6,330 bases of DNA from Betaproteobacteria bacterium (GTDB lineage Bacteria > Pseudomonadota > Gammaproteobacteria > Burkholderiales > SG8-41), in assembly GCA_021414185.1 (NCBI GenBank), contig JAIOOZ010000656.1, positions 1-6,330 of the forward strand. Reading direction: 5' to 3'. Below, piece by piece: positions 5,545 to 6,330 of this stretch. The notes under the pieces were generated by a model, which saw only the letters and a list, made by a program, of their open reading frames with translations, had not been told where the DNA came from and searched no databases. Every line of letters begins with the position of its first letter. The first letter of the stretch is position 1. A program made the position numbers and the translations under genes.

Positions 5545-6330
5545 CTAGGCCGCTACCTGCCACAGCTCGGCCGCTTTTTGCTTGAGCCCCTTGCGGTCGA
5601 CCTTGTTCGGGCCCGCAAGCGGCAGCGATTCCACGAAATAGACCCGGCGCGGATGCTGGTAGGCAGGCCCTTGTTCGAGCGCGTAGCTCTTGATGTCGTC
5701 CTCGGTCAGCGTGCTGCCCGGTTTCAACACCACGAACGCGAACGGCTTCTCGCCTTTGATCTCATCGGGCACCGGCACGACGCAGGCCTGCGCGATGTCC
5801 GGGTGCTGCTCGAGCAGATGCTCGACTTCACCGGGAAAGACGTTTTCGCCGCCGCAGACGAACATATCGTCGGTGCGACCGACAAAAAAGTATGCTCCGT
5901 CTGCATCGCGGCGAAAGACGTCACCCGAAATGTACCAGCCGTCCGCGGTGAGCACCTCGCGCGTCTTCTCGGGCATGCCGAGGTAGCCGCTCATATTGGC
6001 CGGCGTGCGCTGCCACAGCACGCCTTCTTCGGCGTCGTGCCCCTGCGCATCGACCAGCCGCAGTTCGACGCCCTCGAACGGCCAGCCGATCGAGGTGGGC
6101 GGCAATTTACGATCGGGCCGCGGGCCGCAGATCACAGGGCCGGATTCGGTGGTGACGTAGCTGTTCATCACCATTGCATGGGGAAACGCAGCTTCGATTT
6201 CGTGCCACAGTTTGAGCGAAATCGGCGCCGACCCCATGCGCACCGTGGCGACCGTGGAACGATCCGTCGCGTCGACAAGATCTTTCTCGCGCAGGCTCAT
6301 CGCGTACATCGGCGGCACCCCGGTCAGCCA
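5545..6330 (-). CDS. AMP-forming acyl-CoA synthetase (ligase), C-terminal part; 5' end beyond the window
   Basis: The frame is open to the right edge, giving 261 residues, roughly half of a class I adenylate-forming enzyme. Such enzymes activate a carboxylate with ATP to an acyl-adenylate and transfer it to CoA. Numbering from base 6330: LTGVPPMY (2-9), RMGSAPI (31-37), the A5 region NSYVTTESGP (56-65), GWPFEGVELRLVD (82-94), A7 GWYISGDVFRRD (131-142, with the ribose-binding D137), A8 hinge VGRTDDMF followed by GGENVFPGEVE (150-170), and the A10 region LAGPNKVDRKGL (238-249), where K243 fits the catalytic lysine; the residue before it is Asn rather than the usual Gly. The last domain is intact, ending at TAG 5547-5545. 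No carrier protein or condensation domain follows, so a stand-alone ligase fits better than an NRPS module. It is the most upstream gene seen of the operon. Substrate choice is set by the missing N-terminal part and cannot be called. Confidence 0.9.
   Translation of the reverse strand, partial: WLTGVPPMYAMSLREKDLVDATDRSTVATVRMGSAPISLKLWHEIEAAFPHAMVMNSYVTTESGPVICGPRPDRKLPPTSIGWPFEGVELRLVDAQGHDAEEGVLWQRTPANMSGYLGMPEKTREVLTADGWYISGDVFRRDADGAYFFVGRTDDMFVCGGENVFPGEVEHLLEQHPDIAQACVVPVPDEIKGEKPFAFVVLKPGSTLTEDDIKSYALEQGPAYQHPRRVYFVESLPLAGPNKVDRKGLKQKAAELWQVAA

Overview
This GC-rich window is compactly coded and looks like a betaproteobacterium, most plausibly of the order Burkholderiales. The best clue is a Bug/TctC-type periplasmic solute receptor sitting inside a catabolic-looking operon, a family greatly expanded in that order. 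An ArnD-like deformylase fits a Gram-negative with lipid A. The taxonomic placement is inference from gene content, not from a marker gene.

Layout. At the left edge, on the plus strand, lies the 3' part of an ArnD-like polysaccharide deacetylase (1-705). It meets, tail to tail with only 21 bases between stops, a run of seven minus-strand genes that fills the rest of the window. In order of transcription (right to left) these are: the C-terminal half of an AMP-forming acyl-CoA synthetase cut by the right edge (5545-6330); two tandem paralogous glyoxalase-like VOC proteins (4622-5536 and 3750-4625); a zinc-independent-looking medium-chain dehydrogenase/quinone-oxidoreductase-type enzyme (2703-3713); a PaaI-type hotdog thioesterase (2275-2706); a Bug/TTT receptor with a signal peptide (1278-2237); and a small unrecognised protein with an internal duplication (727-1275). 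Junctions are 4-base ATGA overlaps or gaps of 2-37 bases, so this is very probably one transcript whose promoter lies beyond the right edge.

How they may work together. A carboxylic acid would be bound in the periplasm by the Bug receptor and imported by a transporter not seen here. It would be activated to its CoA thioester by the ligase, modified by the VOC proteins and the NAD(P)H-dependent dehydrogenase, and released or proof-read by the thioesterase. The substrate cannot be read from the sequence. The least ordinary parts are the VOC pair, in which the usual metal-ligand positions appear kept only in the first half of each protein, and the terminal small protein, whose two halves share a strand-by-strand signature although the second has lost a helix-sized segment.

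No RNA gene, mobile element, CRISPR array, DNA-level repeat of note or convincing terminator was seen. No gene-free stretch exceeds about 40 bases.
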